Assembly (NCBI GenBank): GCA_043727195.1 | Contig: JAYSYZ010000298.1 | Location: 1 to 6,672 of the forward strand | Direction: 5' to 3' | DNA from: JAUYQR01 sp043727195 | GTDB taxonomy: Bacteria > Pseudomonadota > Alphaproteobacteria > Rhodobacterales > Rhodobacteraceae | DNA: 6,672 bases | Shown: piece after piece, positions 5,446 through 6,672 of the stretch | Position numbering within the stretch: position 1 is the stretch's first letter | How the letters are laid out: each line of letters begins with the position of its first letter | Program-made: the position numbers and the translations under genes | Notes under the pieces: generated by a model | The model's input: only the letters and a program-made list of their open reading frames with translations | Told to the model about the DNA's origin: nothing | Database searches by the model: none

Positions 5446-6354
5446 ATGCGCTTTCGCAACACGTTGAACTGGTCGGACGTCACCCCGCGGCCGCTCTGGA
5501 TGAACCGGCGGCAATTGATCGCCGGTGCGGGGGCATTGCTGGCCACACCGGCCTTGGCGCAGACCGACCTCAAGAGCCCGTTTTCGACGGACGAGGTGGC
5601 GAACAGTCTGGAAGACATCACCAGCTACAACAACTTTTACGAATTCGGCACCGGCAAGGAAGATCCTGCTACCTATGCCGGCAGCCTGACAACCGACCCC
5701 TGGTCGATTGTCATCGACGGGCTGGTGGACAAGCCCGGCACCTATGATCTGGCGGATGTGCTGAAGGATCAGCCGCTGGAAGAACGCATCTACCGCTTTC
5801 GCTGCGTCGAGGCCTGGTCGATGGTGGTGCCCTGGATGGGGTTCCAGCTGTCGGGCCTGCTGGACCGCATCGGGGTACAGCCGGGGGCGAAGTTCGTGGC
5901 GTTCGAGACGCTGGTGCGACCGGAGGAGATGCCGGGCCAGTCCAGCCCGTTCATCGAGTGGCCCTACCGTGAAGGTCTGCGGCTGGACGAGGCGATGCAT
6001 CCCCTGACCATTCTGGCGACGGGTCTGTACGGCGAGGCCATGCCAAAGCAGAATGGCGCGCCGATCCGGCTGGTGGTGCCGTGGAAATACGGCTTCAAGT
6101 CGATAAAGAGCATCGTCAAGATCAGTCTGGTGGCCGAGATGCCCAAGACGACCTGGAATATGCTGCAGCCGGGCGAGTACGGCTTTTATTCCAACGTCAA
6201 CCCGAAGGTCGATCATCCGCGCTGGAGCCAGGCATCCGAGCGGCGGATCGGCAGCGGCCTGTTCGGCGGGCGGGAAGACACGCTGATGTTCAACGGCTAC
6301 GGTGACCAGGTGGCTGCGCTTTATGCCGGTCAGGATCTGGCGAAGGATTTCTGA
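5446..6354 (+). CDS. msrP: protein-methionine-sulfoxide reductase catalytic subunit MsrP
   Basis: MsrP (formerly YedY) is a periplasmic molybdenum-cofactor enzyme that reduces methionine sulfoxide in oxidised envelope proteins, taking electrons from the membrane heme protein MsrQ. The 302-residue product carries an N-terminal SDVTP segment (10-14) also found in E. coli MsrP, then a twin-arginine signal NRRQLIAG (20-27), a hydrophobic stretch and a probable cleavage after TPALA (residue 38). The arginine pair is preceded by Asn rather than Ser/Thr, a tolerated variant. The mature protein has the cofactor-binding ITSYNNFYEFGTGK segment (58-71), the molybdenum-ligand cysteine in YRFRCVEAWSM (Cys120), and conserved GAPIRLVVPWKYGFKSIKS (204-222). 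The start at 5446 has AGGAG 6 bases upstream and gives the expected N-terminus; an in-frame ATG at 5401 would add 15 residues without a good ribosome site. It is followed without a gap by msrQ. Confidence 0.97.
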   Translation: MRFRNTLNWSDVTPRPLWMNRRQLIAGAGALLATPALAQTDLKSPFSTDEVANSLEDITSYNNFYEFGTGKEDPATYAGSLTTDPWSIVIDGLVDKPGTYDLADVLKDQPLEERIYRFRCVEAWSMVVPWMGFQLSGLLDRIGVQPGAKFVAFETLVRPEEMPGQSSPFIEWPYREGLRLDEAMHPLTILATGLYGEAMPKQNGAPIRLVVPWKYGFKSIKSIVKISLVAEMPKTTWNMLQPGEYGFYSNVNPKVDHPRWSQASERRIGSGLFGGREDTLMFNGYGDQVAALYAGQDLAKDF

Positions 6355-6672
6355 TGGACCGGGCAAACGCGCTGGCCCGCCAGGTTCCGACCTGGGTGGT
6401 CTATCTGGCCGGGACCCTGCCGTTCCTGTGGCTGGCATGGAATACGCTGCAAGGCGATCTTGGTCCTGATCCGGTCAAGACGGTGGAACGCCAGTTGGGC
6501 GAATTGGGCCTGCAGTTTCTGCTGGCGTCGCTGGCGGTCACACCGTTGCGGCGCGGTGGGCTCAACCTGATCCGCTTTCGCCGGGCGCTGGGCCTGCTGA
6601 CCTTCGGCTATATCGCGCTGCATCTGACAGCCTGGGTCTGGCTGGACATGGGGCTGCGCTGGTCGGAAGTAA
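6354..6672 (+). CDS. msrQ: heme-binding membrane subunit MsrQ, N-terminal part
   Basis: The ATG at 6354 shares its A with the TGA of msrP (TGATG), so the two are translationally coupled. The frame stays open to the window end, giving the first 106 residues of a protein usually about 200 long. MsrQ (formerly YedZ) is an inner-membrane heme b protein that passes electrons from the respiratory chain or a flavin reductase to MsrP. The visible part shows the first membrane helix (about 14-31), the family signature GDLGPDPVKTVERQLGE (34-50), a second helix ending in LAVTPLRR (60-67), the basic loop IRFRRALG (73-80) and a third helix with GYIALHLTAW (85-94). His90 in that helix corresponds to a heme-ligand histidine of the family. 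The other ligands lie beyond the window. Confidence 0.96.
   Translation, partial: MDRANALARQVPTWVVYLAGTLPFLWLAWNTLQGDLGPDPVKTVERQLGELGLQFLLASLAVTPLRRGGLNLIRFRRALGLLTFGYIALHLTAWVWLDMGLRWSEV

Noticed and set aside
5407..6438. Minus-strand open frame (343 codons) opposite msrP and the start of msrQ
   Set aside because: Arg/His/Gln/Pro-rich shadow translation, and it would lie across two well-identified genes.

Overview
The window reads as chromosomal DNA of an alphaproteobacterium, most likely a member of the Rhodobacteraceae. This is inferred from the high GC content, the close-packed GC-rich codon use, the ClpB N-terminus, the MsrP/MsrQ sequences and the alphaproteobacterial style of the candidate promoters. 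No mobile element, CRISPR array, tRNA, rRNA or phage gene is visible.

Layout. (1) 2-259 (+) is the C-terminal end of a TolB-like beta-propeller (PD40 repeat) protein whose start lies outside the window. (2) 268-708 (-) is an uncharacterised 146-residue protein, convergent with the first gene. (3) 709-1003 is a divergent promoter region holding a sigma-32-like site for the uncharacterised gene and a 29-base imperfect palindrome. (4) 1004-3619 (+) is a complete clpB, the disaggregase. (5) 3619-3646 is a bidirectional terminator shared with the next, convergent transcript. (6) 4488-3674 (-) is a two-gene unit: a small GlsB/YeaQ/YmgE membrane protein starting at TTG, followed by a YidB/DUF937 protein. 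It is preceded by a perfect general-stress (EcfG) promoter pattern, GGAAC-N16-CGTT. (7) 5164-4676 (-) is an exported fasciclin-domain protein with its own strong terminator and a TATAAT-containing promoter region. (8) 5446-6354 (+) is msrP, and 6354 to the window end (+) is the start of msrQ, translationally coupled to it by a TGATG overlap; together they repair oxidised methionine in periplasmic proteins.

How the genes fit together. Nearly every gene has a plausible role in protein or envelope stress: ClpB resolves aggregates in the cytoplasm, MsrP-MsrQ repairs periplasmic proteins, the fasciclin protein is exported, and GlsB/YidB-type proteins are commonly stress-induced. The visible promoter candidates look like different stress sigma classes (sigma-32-like, EcfG-like and possibly RpoE/ECF11-like), so this may be a neighbourhood of independently controlled stress genes rather than one operon. 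I see no clear evidence of a wholly new system. The most worthwhile leads are the EcfG-type promoter, the uncharacterised protein divergent from clpB with its heat-shock-like promoter, and the control region between the fasciclin gene and msrPQ.
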